Assembly (NCBI GenBank): GCA_030803735.1
Contig: JAURUC010000001.1
Span: 3,675,501 to 3,739,500, forward strand
Length of the DNA: 64,000 nt
From: Actinopolyspora lacussalsi
GTDB taxonomy: Bacteria; Actinomycetota; Actinomycetes; Mycobacteriales; Pseudonocardiaceae
Direction: 5' to 3'
Shown in pieces: positions 1 through 8,640 of the stretch; positions within the stretch are counted from its first letter, which is position 1; each line of letters starts with the position of its first letter. Made by a program: the position numbers and the translations under genes. The notes under the pieces were generated by a model. It ran no database searches and was not told the DNA's origin. It worked only from the letters and a program-made list of their open reading frames with translations.

Positions 1-91
1 CGCACCTTCCGCGAGGCGCGATCGGTTTGAGCCCGGTTACCGGTGGTGCCGGAGCGCGGATGCCGGTTCGACCACATCGAAAAGACACAAC

Positions 92-1018
92 ATGACATCG
101 GCAAACATGACTTTCCCGCCGAACTCGGCACACGGTGCCGAGATTCCGCCCGAACTGGAAACGGCACTGGCCGAGATATGTGCCGAGGCAGGGCTCGACC
201 ACCGCGGCGCGCGTCTGCTGCGGTTCGTCAACAACGGGGTCTTCCTGCTGCGTGCTCACCCCGTGGTGGTGCGTATCGTGCTGTCGCCGTCGCTGGCCTA
301 CCGCGCGGACAACGTGGTCGAGGCCGCGAGCTGGTTGGCCGAACACGGCATCGACTCCGTACGGCTGTTCCGGGGAGTTCCCCAACCCGTTCGGACCGGA
401 GCCCACATCGCCACCCTGTGGGAGGAAGTCACCGATTCCGGAGTCGCACCCACGGGAAGTGACCTGGGAAAGCTGCTGCGTGAGCTGCACGCCCTGGGGG
501 AACCACCTTCGGCGCCGCGTTGGCAACCGATGGCCGACGCCCGGCGCCGCCTCGCCGAGGGCGAGCACGAACTCGACCGCAGTGATCGGGATTTCCTGAA
601 ACGTCACTGCGACGACGTCGAGCACCGGCTCTCCGAGCTGGAGTTCGTCCTCCCCCGCAGTACGGTGCACGGCGACGCCCACCTCGGCAACGTCATCGTC
701 GGCCCGAACGGCCCGGTGCTGTGCGATTTCGACTCATTGTGCGCGGGACCTCCGGAATGGGATCTCACGCCGATGGCGGTGGGATATCTGCGACTGGGAC
801 GTTCTCCGCTCGCGTATCGGCATCTCGTGGACGCCTACGGGTTCGACGTCACCGACTGGTCGGGTTTTTCGGTATTGCGAGACCTGCGCGAACTGAAAAT
901 AACCGTGAGTGTGCTTCCGAATCTTCGTGGTAATCCCGCTGTCGCGGAAGAGTTTTATCGTCGGTTGCGTTCGATGCGTGAGCGTGATTTCACGGTGCGG
1001 TGGTCGCCCTACCGTTGA
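92..1018 (+). CDS. APH-family phosphotransferase (choline/aminoglycoside kinase fold)
   Basis: A 308-residue protein of the aminoglycoside phosphotransferase (APH) family, expected to move the gamma-phosphate of ATP onto a small hydroxylated or amino substrate in the cytosol. The Brenner-type catalytic loop is clear: HGDAHLGN with the catalytic Asp near residue 195, followed by CDFD around residues 211-214 as the metal-binding motif. The N-terminal lobe carries the usual 'NNGVFLLRAHPVVVRIVL' strand with the nucleotide-binding region. The ATG at 92 follows a purine-rich stretch (AAAAGACACAAC). It is a single gene, separated from the next by about 580 bases. True antibiotic resistance cannot be claimed: most chromosomal actinomycete members have unknown substrates. 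Family certain, substrate unknown. Confidence 0.85.
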   Translation: MTSANMTFPPNSAHGAEIPPELETALAEICAEAGLDHRGARLLRFVNNGVFLLRAHPVVVRIVLSPSLAYRADNVVEAASWLAEHGIDSVRLFRGVPQPVRTGAHIATLWEEVTDSGVAPTGSDLGKLLRELHALGEPPSAPRWQPMADARRRLAEGEHELDRSDRDFLKRHCDDVEHRLSELEFVLPRSTVHGDAHLGNVIVGPNGPVLCDFDSLCAGPPEWDLTPMAVGYLRLGRSPLAYRHLVDAYGFDVTDWSGFSVLRDLRELKITVSVLPNLRGNPAVAEEFYRRLRSMRERDFTVRWSPYR

Positions 1019-1598
1019 AAGGGGTGCCCGCCACGAGGCTCCGGTAGCCGAACGCACGGGGTTTCGTGACCGAACGCGGGTGGTTCGATTCGTATCGTAT
1101 CGGCCTCGGGGAGAACGCCGATCCCCTCGTCTCCGACGGTTCGTGGCCGGCTCGGCCCGCCACGTCTCGTCCGGTCCCGGAATTTGATCGGCGCGGCCGA
1201 AGTCCGGCAACTCACCGACGAAAAACAACCGTTCGACGACACAACCTTCTTTTCGTATCGTGGAAGATTTGATCCGGATTTGTCGAACTTCGGTTCCACT
1301 GACAGGTCGCGCTCTATTCTGTTGTCACTCGTGGGCGAAGCGTAACCCCTGATTCTTCGCGCTGCCACTCGGACACGCCGGGCGTGTCGGACTCCAAGGC
1401 GGGAGATCCCACTCGCTCGATCCGTTTCGGAGTGTCGAGTGTGTTCGCGGTCACATTTTCGTCGTGGACCGATCCGGTCCGTCCCCTGCCGCGTCGCAGC
1501 GAAACGTTGCAACCACCCGAAGTGATCGTCGTGATCGGAGCGCCGCCCGTGCCGGTGCGGGCTCCCTCACTCACCACAACCACCGTAGGGGGAACGCC
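1019..1598. other. Intergenic region upstream of the BCCT transporter
   Basis: About 580 bases without a convincing gene on either strand; the open frames here are GC-driven shadows with arginine-rich translations. A small hairpin (ACACGCC / GGCGTGT, about 1374-1388) is visible. The region probably carries the promoter and long leader of the BCCT transporter gene. No recognisable riboswitch was identified by eye. Confidence 0.4.
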
Positions 1599-3422
1599 GT
1601 GTCCACGAACGCACCACTCCAACAGCAGGGGCTCGGCTCGGGGAAACCGGGCCCCGGGGACAGCTCCCGAACCGCCGAACACGACACCGAGCCCCCGGAC
1701 TCGGGCGGGAAAACCGGTACCGACCGTATCGTGTTCGGCACCGTGGCACTGATCATGTTCGCGCTGGTCGCCTGGGGCGGATTCGCCACGGAATCGCTCG
1801 GCGACTGGTCCAGCGGCGCCTTGAACTGGCTGATCGGCAATTTCGGCTGGAGCCTGGTACTGGCCTCCACCGGTTTCGTCGTGTTCGCGCTGTACCTGGC
1901 CGTGAGCAGGTTCGGGCGGATCCCGCTCGGTGCCGACGACGAGGGCCCCGAGTTCCGAACCGTTTCCTGGATCGCGATGATGTTCAGCGCGGGCATGGGG
2001 ATCGGGCTGATGTTCTACGGCGTCAGCGAGCCGCTGTCGCACTTCGTCTCACCCCCGCCCGGAGCCGTGGCAACCGTGCCGGGACCGGACGGTGCGGCCG
2101 TGGTCGCACCCGGCGCCACCGACGAGGCGGTTCGAACCGCCATGGCCACCTCGCTGTTCCACTGGACGCTGCACCCCTGGGCCATCTACGCGGTCGCCGG
2201 ACTCGCCATCGCCTACAGCGCGTTCCGAAAAGGACGGAAACAGCTCATCAGCGCCGTGTTCGCCCCACTGCTCGGTGAGCGCGCGGCCGCGGGACCGCTC
2301 GGCAAACTCATCGACGTGCTCGCCCTGTTCGCGACCCTGTTCGGTTCCGCCGCCTCGCTCGGCATCGGAACCCTGCAGATCCGCACCGGTCTCAGTGAGG
2401 CGGGCTGGATCGACGGCGCGAGCACCACGGTGCTGGTGCTGATCATCGTGGTACTGACCGTCTGCTTCATCGCTTCGGCGGTGTCCGGCGTAGCCAGGGG
2501 TATCCAGTACCTGTCCAACATCAACATGGTGCTCGCAGCGCTGCTAGCGGTGTTCGTGTTCCTGGTGGGACCGACGGTGTTCATGCTGAACCTGATCCCC
2601 ACCTCGCTGGGCACCTACCTGGGTGATTTCGGTCTGATGGCCTCGCGTTCCGGTGCCACCGGCGGCAGCGAGACGCAGCGATGGCTGTCCACCTGGACCG
2701 TCTTCTACTGGGCCTGGTGGATCTCCTGGACGCCGTTCGTGGGGATGTTCATCGCACGCATCAGCCGGGGGAGGACCATTCGGCAGTTCGTGGGTGGCGT
2801 GCTGCTCGTTCCCAGCGTTGTCAGCGTGATCTGGTTCGCGATATTCGGCGGTGCCGCCATCGGAGCGGCCAGGGACGGTGTGTCCGTCTCGGAAGGCGGT
2901 GCGGAGGCCCAGACGTTCAACGTGCTGGAGCAGCTCCCGCTGTCGAGTGTCACCTCGGTGCTGGTGATGATCCTGGTGGCCATCTTCTTCGTCTCCGGCG
3001 CGGACGCGGGATCGGTGGTGATGGGCACCCTGTCGCAGCGCGGTTCCATCGAGCCCGCGCGCTGGGTCGTGATCTTCTGGGGTGCGGCCACCGGTGCGGT
3101 CGCGGCCGTGATGCTGGTCATCGGGCACGGCGGTGACACCGCGCTGAGCGGCATCCAGAACCTGACCTTCATCGGTGCGCTGCCGTTCACCGCCGTGATG
3201 GTGGTGATGTGCGTGGCGCTGGTGAAGGACCTGCGTGCGGATCCGCTCACCCTCCGCGCCGACAAGGGGACCGAGGTGCTGGAACGCGCCGTGCTCAAAG
3301 GGCACGAGCAGCACGACGGGAACTTCGAGCTGGAGATCTCGGAGGACGACGGCGAACCGCTGGACGGCGATTCGTCCGAATCCCCGGGAACAGCCGCTGA
3401 CGCCGCCGACCGGGACCGGTAA
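1599..3422 (+). CDS. BCCT-family betaine/choline/carnitine transporter
   Basis: A 607-residue, about 12-TM secondary transporter of the BCCT family, which imports quaternary ammonium osmolytes such as glycine betaine with Na+ or H+. The family's aromatic signature is present around residues 363-390 (WTVFYWAWWISWTPFVG, then ARISRGRTIR), and the early GMGIGLMFYGVSEPL helix is typical. The GTG at 1599 is chosen because GTAGGGGGA sits just upstream; the open frame runs further back to 1464 but only as low-complexity sequence. The N-terminus (about 45 residues) and the acidic C-terminal tail (after 'HDGNFELEISEDDGEP') are hydrophilic; such tails are osmosensory in BetP. A role in osmoprotection is likely; the exact substrate is not readable. 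Confidence 0.93.
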   Translation: MSTNAPLQQQGLGSGKPGPGDSSRTAEHDTEPPDSGGKTGTDRIVFGTVALIMFALVAWGGFATESLGDWSSGALNWLIGNFGWSLVLASTGFVVFALYLAVSRFGRIPLGADDEGPEFRTVSWIAMMFSAGMGIGLMFYGVSEPLSHFVSPPPGAVATVPGPDGAAVVAPGATDEAVRTAMATSLFHWTLHPWAIYAVAGLAIAYSAFRKGRKQLISAVFAPLLGERAAAGPLGKLIDVLALFATLFGSAASLGIGTLQIRTGLSEAGWIDGASTTVLVLIIVVLTVCFIASAVSGVARGIQYLSNINMVLAALLAVFVFLVGPTVFMLNLIPTSLGTYLGDFGLMASRSGATGGSETQRWLSTWTVFYWAWWISWTPFVGMFIARISRGRTIRQFVGGVLLVPSVVSVIWFAIFGGAAIGAARDGVSVSEGGAEAQTFNVLEQLPLSSVTSVLVMILVAIFFVSGADAGSVVMGTLSQRGSIEPARWVVIFWGAATGAVAAVMLVIGHGGDTALSGIQNLTFIGALPFTAVMVVMCVALVKDLRADPLTLRADKGTEVLERAVLKGHEQHDGNFELEISEDDGEPLDGDSSESPGTAADAADRDR

Positions 3423-3486
3423 CCGACCGGGACCGGTAACTCGGTAAGGCCTTCGGGCGCGGGATGTGTCCGTTCGGGCGGCGGCG

Positions 3487-3500
3487 ATTTCGCGAGAAAT
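3487..3500 (+). repeat. Short palindromic element P (ATTTCGCGAGAAAT)
   Basis: Exact consensus ATTTCGCGAGAAAT, preceded by GGCG and followed by TGACGCC. First of two copies 52 bp apart downstream of the BCCT gene. Confidence 0.85.
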
Positions 3501-3538
3501 TGACGCCCCGCTGGGGCGATGTGGCCCCGTGGCCGTCG

Positions 3539-3552
3539 ATTTCGCGAGAAAT
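3539..3552 (+). repeat. Short palindromic element P
   Basis: Exact ATTTCGCGAGAAAT followed by TGACGCG. It starts a composite block that continues into the long hairpin repeat at 3605-3714. Confidence 0.85.
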
Positions 3553-3604
3553 TGACGCGCCCCTTCGGCGCAGTGCCGAACTCCGATCACCCTCACCACC
3601 GGCG

Positions 3605-3714
3605 CCGCCGCGGGTTCTCGGGTGCGGTTCTCGCGAGGAAGGCCCGACGTTGTGTAGGTCGCTACCCGATGTCGGCCCTCGCCGCAGCGAGAGCCGTGCC
3701 AGAGGTTCCGCCAC
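3605..3714 (+). repeat. Long hairpin repeat, family A, copy 1
   Basis: About 110 bp from GCCGCGGGTTCTCG to GAGGTTCCGCCAC. The arms TGCGGTTCTCGCGAGG and GCGAGAGCCG, and the inner GGCCCGACG with TGTCGG, can fold back with an apex GTAG-gtcg-CTAC. Present between convergent genes. Confidence 0.8.
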
Positions 3715-3744
3715 AGGTGAGGTCACGCAGACCGAGAGGTCTAC

Positions 3745-4380
3745 TTACCCTTCCACCCGGAAGCGGCGCAGCAGATCGTCCTCGATCCTGCCCAACTCGC
3801 CCCGCACGGCCCGGTGTGCCGAGCGGCGCCTGCCCGCGGGCATCCGCTCCGCCGCGCGTACCGCGCTCGCCAGTTCGGACAGGCGTTGCTGCGCCGAGTC
3901 CACGAAGCGTGTCACCTCGGTGCCGCTCCGGTCCTGTGGCTCGCGTTCGCGCAGGTCCCGCAGCGCCGTGCTGTCCCCCGCGATCCGGGCGTGCAACGCG
4001 GCACCGCGCCCCGAGAAGCGGTCCACCTCCGTCACGGCCACCCCGAGCCTGCGGGCTCTCGCCCGTTCGTAGGTGTCCCTGGCCGCCGAGGCCGCCTGTG
4101 CGGCGTAGGGCGCCAACGCCGGGCCGATCACCCTGGCCACCCCGACCGCCTTCCTGGCGTTACCGGGTGTGATCCGCCCCGCCTCGCCCTTGCTCGCGGC
4201 CTTGTAGTGCTGTTTGGCGAGTTTGACCTCCTGCTTGGCGGTCTTGGGGTCCTTCCCCTCGAAGTAGTCCGACTCCGGTGCCGGGGAACGTCGCGGCCGG
4301 GTGGACTGTCGCTGCTCGGGGGGTGCGGAGCGCCGACGCCCTGCCGGGGCCTCGTGCCGCGTTCGCTGTGCACGTGTCAT
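3745..4380 (-). CDS. DUF6474-like basic helical protein
   Basis: A 211-residue soluble protein of unknown function, very rich in Arg and Ala, with a disordered Arg/Pro-rich first 45 residues and then helical sequence. The segment 'YFEGKDPKTAKQEVKLAKQHYKAASKGEAG' followed by 'ITPGNARKAVGVARVIGPALAPYAA' is characteristic of a conserved actinobacterial family that I recall as DUF6474. The ATG at 4380 is preferred over a GTG at 4392 because GGAGG lies 10-11 bases upstream of it. It stands convergent to the BCCT gene and divergent from the nuclease gene. No catalytic motif is visible; the charge pattern would fit nucleic-acid or membrane-surface binding, which is only inference. Confidence 0.75.
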   Translation of the reverse strand: MTRAQRTRHEAPAGRRRSAPPEQRQSTRPRRSPAPESDYFEGKDPKTAKQEVKLAKQHYKAASKGEAGRITPGNARKAVGVARVIGPALAPYAAQAASAARDTYERARARRLGVAVTEVDRFSGRGAALHARIAGDSTALRDLREREPQDRSGTEVTRFVDSAQQRLSELASAVRAAERMPAGRRRSAHRAVRGELGRIEDDLLRRFRVEG

Positions 4381-4655
4381 ACCGACGAACACCTCCGGAC
4401 CGGTCCGGCGTAACGGATACTGCGCCGATCAGTCTAGGCAGTACCGCCGTTCGTTGCTACAGCACGGCGAGAGGTCGATCACGTTCCGTGCTGAGAGTCG
4501 TTCTCGGGTGTTGGACAGCTCCGTCGTGACGTTCGCCGCGTGAACCTCCCGTGTCTTCCGCTTCCCAGGGGTTTTCGGCATTCGGAAGAGTGATTGTCAT
4601 ATCTCTCACCGGGGTGATGGACGCGCTCGTCGGAGTTAGGACATACCCTGCAAGC

Positions 4656-6329
4656 GTGGAATCCGAGGTGCTACTGGACGGTGACGTGGTGACACGCTGT
4701 CGTCGCCGCGTACATCTCGACCACGATCCGACCATGATCGACTCGCCGACCGCCCCGCTCGATCCGGGCGCGGAACAGCGGATCGCCGACGCGGCCGAGT
4801 ACCGGCGCGAGCTCGCCGATCGGCTCGGCAGGGAGCTGGCACCGGACTGGACCGAGATCCCCGGGGACGAGAGCGTCGTCGACCGGGAGCGAGCCACGCT
4901 CGCCGCGATGCGTTCCGGGGTCGGATACATCTCGGGAGCACAGTTGCCCTCGGACAACGAGGGAGGCAGACAGGGCTCGGTGGATCTGCTGGTGCGCAGC
5001 AGGGGCGGCTACGTGCCCGTGCTCGTGGTCCGCCACAAGGTGACCGACCCGGGAAAGGGGGCGCGGACCTCCCCGCTCACCGATCCCAGGCCCGAGTCGG
5101 CGGCCAGAGATCCGAGGCGCAAGCCTCGCTCGCAGGCCAGGGACCAGCTCCGATTGGCCCACCTCGTGCGGCTGTTGCAGGCGTGCGGGATGCAGCCCAC
5201 CGGTAGGAAGTTCGGAGGGGCGATCGGTTCCGACACCGACACCGTGCTGTGGCACGATCTCGAATCCCGTGGCTGGTCGGGCGGGCGCAGCGTGCTCGCC
5301 GAGTACGACGAGCGGTTCGCCGATCGGATCGCGGTAGCCGAGGCCGCCGTGGCCGGGAGCGAGGCACTGGCCCAGCCCACCCGCGTCGTGGAGTGCAAGG
5401 GCTGCCCCTGGTGGCCGGTCTGCGGTCAGCAGCTGCGTGCCGCCAGGGACGTGAGTCTGGTGGTGCGCGGCGACGACGCGGTGCGGCTCCGCGCGGTCGG
5501 GGTCACGACCGTGGACGAGTTGGCGGAGTTGCCGGTGGGGACCACGAGGGAACCGCCGTTGCCGCCCAACCGGATGAGCGACGCGGTGCTGCTGGCCAGA
5601 GCATGGTTGCGCGACGTTCCGCTGGTTCGGCGAGTCTCGGAGGTGAAGGTCTCCCGGGGTGACGTCGAGATCGACGTGGACATGGAGAGCTACGCCGACT
5701 CCGGCGCCTACCTTTGGGGCAGTCTGCTCTCCTACCCGAGGGACGAGGCCAACGGGACCCGCACCACGGCCGAACTGATCGACGTCGAGCCCGGTTACCG
5801 CGGGTTCGTCACCTGGGACCCGCTGCCCTCCGACGACGAGGCCAGGTCGTTCGCCGAGTTCTGGTCCTGGTTCTCCGCGCTCCGCCGAACCGCCCACGAG
5901 CACGGCCTGACCTTCCGCGCCTACTGCTACAACGAGCTCGCCGAGAACCGCTGGATGCTGAGTTCGGCGCAGCGGTTCGCGGGCAAACCCGGCATCCCGA
6001 CCGTCGAGGAGGTTCGGGAGTTCGTCGGCTCGTCCGAATGGGTGGACGTGTTCGCCGTGGTTCGCGACCAGTTCCTCTGCCCGAACGGCAAGGGCCTGAA
6101 GGTCATCGCGCCCAGCGCCGGATTCGCCTGGCGTGACTCCGAAGCGGGTGGGGAGAACTCGATGCGCTGGTACCGCGACGCCGTCGGTTTCGACGGCGGT
6201 GCGCCCGAACGGCAACAGCGCGACCGGCTGCTGGAGTACAACGAGGACGACGTCAGGGCGACCCTGGCCATCCGGCGTTGGATCTCGTCGGGGCAGGTGC
6301 GCGAAATCCCGTACACCGGGGACATGTGA
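4656..6329 (+). CDS. TM0106-family RecB-like nuclease with RNase H-like C-terminal domain
   Basis: A 557-residue protein of the TM0106 type: an N-terminal RecB/PD-(D/E)xK-like nuclease half, then a C-terminal RNase H-like half. The start GTG at 4656 gives the typical beginning 'LLDGDVVTRCRRRVHLDHDP'. One cysteine lies near the N-terminus (RCRRR) and three later in ECKGCPWWPVC (about residue 249-258). This one-plus-three layout is the same as the 4Fe-4S cluster of AddB and Cas4 nucleases, so a cluster is likely. The C-terminal half contains 'ESYADSGAYLWGSLLSY' and ends with 'LLEYNEDDVRATLAIRRWI', where NEDDV resembles the last acidic motif of DEDD/RNase H-like exonucleases. Probably DNA repair or DNA end processing. 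Stands alone; stop lies 22 bases from the convergent ADH gene. Confidence 0.85.
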   Translation: MESEVLLDGDVVTRCRRRVHLDHDPTMIDSPTAPLDPGAEQRIADAAEYRRELADRLGRELAPDWTEIPGDESVVDRERATLAAMRSGVGYISGAQLPSDNEGGRQGSVDLLVRSRGGYVPVLVVRHKVTDPGKGARTSPLTDPRPESAARDPRRKPRSQARDQLRLAHLVRLLQACGMQPTGRKFGGAIGSDTDTVLWHDLESRGWSGGRSVLAEYDERFADRIAVAEAAVAGSEALAQPTRVVECKGCPWWPVCGQQLRAARDVSLVVRGDDAVRLRAVGVTTVDELAELPVGTTREPPLPPNRMSDAVLLARAWLRDVPLVRRVSEVKVSRGDVEIDVDMESYADSGAYLWGSLLSYPRDEANGTRTTAELIDVEPGYRGFVTWDPLPSDDEARSFAEFWSWFSALRRTAHEHGLTFRAYCYNELAENRWMLSSAQRFAGKPGIPTVEEVREFVGSSEWVDVFAVVRDQFLCPNGKGLKVIAPSAGFAWRDSEAGGENSMRWYRDAVGFDGGAPERQQRDRLLEYNEDDVRATLAIRRWISSGQVREIPYTGDM

Positions 6330-6351
6330 CCCGGGTAGCGGCAACGGCCGA

Positions 6352-7398
6352 TCAGGGCACGATCACGGCCCTGCCGGGAATCTCGCCCCGGTGGAAGCGC
6401 TCGTAGACCTCGGGTGTCTCGTCCAGCCCGAACGAGTCCACGTGCACCCGAACCGCACCGGCGCGGGCCAGTTCCAGTACCTCGATCAGCTCCGAGCGGC
6501 TGCCCCAGTACGGTGCGGAGACCGAGACCTCGAACGGTGTCGTTCCGAAGCCGACCGGTACCGCGCCGCCCCCGATGCCGACCACGGTGAGGTCGCTCTC
6601 GGCGCGGGTGCACTTCGCCGCGATGGTGGTGGTCGCCGAGTTACCGACGCAGTCGAGCACCACCTCGGCGCCGAAGCCGTTCGTGAGTTCGCGGATTCTG
6701 TCCGGTGCGGACTCGTCGGAGATCACGGTGCGGTGCGCGCCGATCCGGTGGGCCAGTTCCAGCTTCTGCTCGCTGACGTCCACCGCGATCACCTCGGCCG
6801 GTGAGAGCGCACGCAGCAGCTGCACCGCCACGTGGCCGAGGCCGCCGGTGCCGATCACCACGGCCCGGGAACCGCCCACGAGCTTCGGCAACGACTTCTT
6901 GATCGCGTGGTAGGGAGTCAGTCCCGCGTCGGTGAGCGGGGCCGCCTCCACCGGATCCAGATCACCCAGCGGCACCAGGTGGCGTTCCCGGTTCACCAGC
7001 ATGTACTCCGCCATCGCGCCCGGAGCGCCCAGACCGGGCGGTCGAATACCCAGCTGGTCCGCGTAGTCGCAGTAGTTCTCCTTGCCCTGGGAGCACATGT
7101 GGCAGCGGCCGCAGCCCTGCGGGCCGTAGACCGCCATCCGGTCGCCCACGGAGCAGCTGTAGGTGCCGGAGCCGAGCGCACTGACGGTTCCGACCCCCTC
7201 GTGCCCCAGCGTCATGGGAAGCGAGTAGGGGAAACTCTCCTCGGGCCAGCTCATCACGGCTATGTCGGAGTGGCACATCCCGGCCGCGTCCACTTTGAGC
7301 AGAATCTGGCCGGGACCCGGTTCGGGAACGTCCACCTCGACGACCTCCGGCTGATCCCCGACTCGACGGTACTGAACGGCTTTCATCGTGCGCGACAT
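6352..7398 (-). CDS. Zinc-dependent NAD(P) alcohol dehydrogenase (MDR)
   Basis: A 348-residue medium-chain dehydrogenase/reductase. Catalytic zinc ligands are visible as MCHSD (Cys42) and GHEG (His66/Glu67). The structural zinc loop CGRCHMCSQGKENYC supplies Cys96, 99, 102 and 110. The Rossmann motif is GTGGLG, followed by an Asp in VIAVDVSEQ, which favours NAD over NADP. The start ATG at 7398 is chosen because GAGGTGGGGA precedes it; longer frames to 7434 lack a ribosome site. It oxidises or reduces a primary or secondary alcohol/aldehyde pair in the cytosol. The gene follows an SDR and an AKR on the same strand, spaced by 170-310 bases, so these are probably separate transcripts. Substrate not readable. 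Confidence 0.9.
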   Translation of the reverse strand: MSRTMKAVQYRRVGDQPEVVEVDVPEPGPGQILLKVDAAGMCHSDIAVMSWPEESFPYSLPMTLGHEGVGTVSALGSGTYSCSVGDRMAVYGPQGCGRCHMCSQGKENYCDYADQLGIRPPGLGAPGAMAEYMLVNRERHLVPLGDLDPVEAAPLTDAGLTPYHAIKKSLPKLVGGSRAVVIGTGGLGHVAVQLLRALSPAEVIAVDVSEQKLELAHRIGAHRTVISDESAPDRIRELTNGFGAEVVLDCVGNSATTTIAAKCTRAESDLTVVGIGGGAVPVGFGTTPFEVSVSAPYWGSRSELIEVLELARAGAVRVHVDSFGLDETPEVYERFHRGEIPGRAVIVP

Positions 7399-7569
7399 TC
7401 CCCACCTCTTCGTATCCGCTGCCGGTCGCAGCATGCGGTATCGGCGGAGTCACCGCAGCGTCGAGGCGACGTGCGGGTGACGGCCCGCTCCGACAGCTCC
7501 CGGAACACCCCGACGCCGAACCACGGTGCGCTCCGTCAACGGTGCCCGACGCCGGGTGAGGAACGGGCC

Positions 7570-8328
7570 TTACCTGGGTCCCATCCGCAGTCCGCCGTCC
7601 ATCCGGATGACCTCGCCGTTGAGATAGTCGTGCTCGACGATGTCCAGGGCCAACCTGGCGTAGTCCTCGGGCGTTCCCAACCGCTTCGGGAACGGTACGC
7701 CCTCGGCCAGGGTGTTCCGGACCTCCTCGCCGACCGTGGCCAGCATCGGAGTGTCCACGATGCCCGGTGCGATCGTCATCACCCGGATCCCGGTCGAGGA
7801 GAGATCGCGTGCCGCGGGCAGCGTCAGGCTGGCCACGCCGCCCTTGGAGGCCGCGTAGGCGGCCTGCCCGATCTGTCCGTCGTAGGCCGCGATCGAAGCG
7901 GTGTTGACGACCACACCGCGCTGCCCGTTCTCGTCCGGCTCGGTCTCGCCGATCGCGGCCGCGGCCAGTCGGAGCATGTTGAACGTGCCGACCAGGTTGA
8001 CCTCGACCACCTTGCGGAACAGGTCGAAGTCGTGCGGCCCCTTCCGCCCCGCGACCCGCGCGGACGGGCCGATGCCCGCGCAGTTGACGACGGTGCGCAA
8101 CGGCACGCCCGAACCCGCGGCGGACTCCACCGCCGCCTGCACCTGGTCCGCGTCGGTCACGTCGGCGGCGGTGTGGGCCACCCCGTCCACCTCGGCCGCG
8201 TTCGCCACGGCATCCGGCAGGTCGACCGCGAAGACGCGTGCCCCGTTGGCCGCGAGTTCGCGTGCGGTGGCGGCGCCCAGGCCGGACGCCCCGCCGGTGA
8301 CGATGGCGGCAGTGTCGTTCAGTAACAT
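7570..8328 (-). CDS. SDR oxidoreductase, 3-hydroxyacyl-CoA dehydrogenase type II-like
   Basis: A 252-residue classical short-chain dehydrogenase. The cofactor motif TGGASGLG is at residues 11-18, an Asp after beta-2 (FAVDLPD) points to NAD, NCAGIG is the NNAG-type motif, and the catalytic Ser-Tyr-Lys are in NTASIAAYDG and YAASK. The motif 'GIRVMTIAPGIVDTPML' and the ending 'GEVIRMDGGLRM' match the HSD17B10/type II 3-hydroxyacyl-CoA dehydrogenase subgroup, which acts in fatty acid or branched-chain amino acid oxidation. Other short-chain alcohols are possible substrates. The ATG at 8328 follows an AGGAGAGATGAG stretch. The family is certain, the physiological substrate is inference. Confidence 0.9.
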   Translation of the reverse strand: MLLNDTAAIVTGGASGLGAATARELAANGARVFAVDLPDAVANAAEVDGVAHTAADVTDADQVQAAVESAAGSGVPLRTVVNCAGIGPSARVAGRKGPHDFDLFRKVVEVNLVGTFNMLRLAAAAIGETEPDENGQRGVVVNTASIAAYDGQIGQAAYAASKGGVASLTLPAARDLSSTGIRVMTIAPGIVDTPMLATVGEEVRNTLAEGVPFPKRLGTPEDYARLALDIVEHDYLNGEVIRMDGGLRMGPR

Positions 8329-8640
8329 CTCATCTCTCCTGGGTCGTAACTTGTTGGTCGGCCTCGTAGGGGCTCGGGTGGCGGAACCTCTCGCACGGCT
8401 CTCGCTCCGGGAGGCCCGACATCGGGTAGTTACTACACAACGTCGACCCTTCCTCGCGAGAACCGCACCAGAGAACCCGCGGCGGTGCGAGTGGCGTGGA
8501 TGGGGTTCGGCGCTGCCGCGTCGATGGAGGGGGTACGGATCCGTTTCCGCGGGGACGCGAATTCGGAGACCGGACGGAACTCCTTCGGCTCGATCGTCGA
8601 TATCCGTCTCACGTCGCAGGCCGGACGAGGCTCCCGGTCG
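8329..8640. other. Intergenic region with long hairpin repeat
   Basis: About 310 bases between the SDR and the aldo/keto reductase, both leftward. Holds family A repeat copy 2 (8378-8488) and nothing else recognisable; the SDR promoter probably lies at 8330-8380. Confidence 0.6.
8378..8488 (-). repeat. Long hairpin repeat, family A, copy 2
   Basis: Inverted copy running from GTGGCGGAACCTCTCGCACG to ACCCGCGGCGGTGC. The arms GGCTCTCGC and GCGAGAACC and the inner GGCCCGACATCG/ACGTCG are preserved with the apex GTAG-ttac-TAC. One strand change interrupts the inner stem, so this copy is somewhat degenerate. Confidence 0.8.

Larger units (their letters stand above)
3423..3744. other. Intergenic region made of composite repeats
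   Basis: The 320 bases between the BCCT gene and the convergent DUF6474-type gene contain no gene. They hold two short ATTTC-N4-GAAAT elements (3487-3500 and 3539-3552) and one full copy of the long hairpin repeat (3605-3714), listed separately. Confidence 0.8.

Noticed and set aside
1..30. Possible end of an upstream gene (frame ends in TGA at 28-30)
   Set aside because: Only nine codons are in the window, so neither family nor coding status can be supported.
92..1018. Calling the phosphotransferase an antibiotic resistance gene
   Set aside because: Family motifs are present but chromosomal APH-like proteins usually have other or unknown substrates; nothing here indicates a resistance context.
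1019..1598. Riboswitch before the BCCT gene
   Set aside because: No conserved riboswitch core was recognisable; only one small hairpin is seen.
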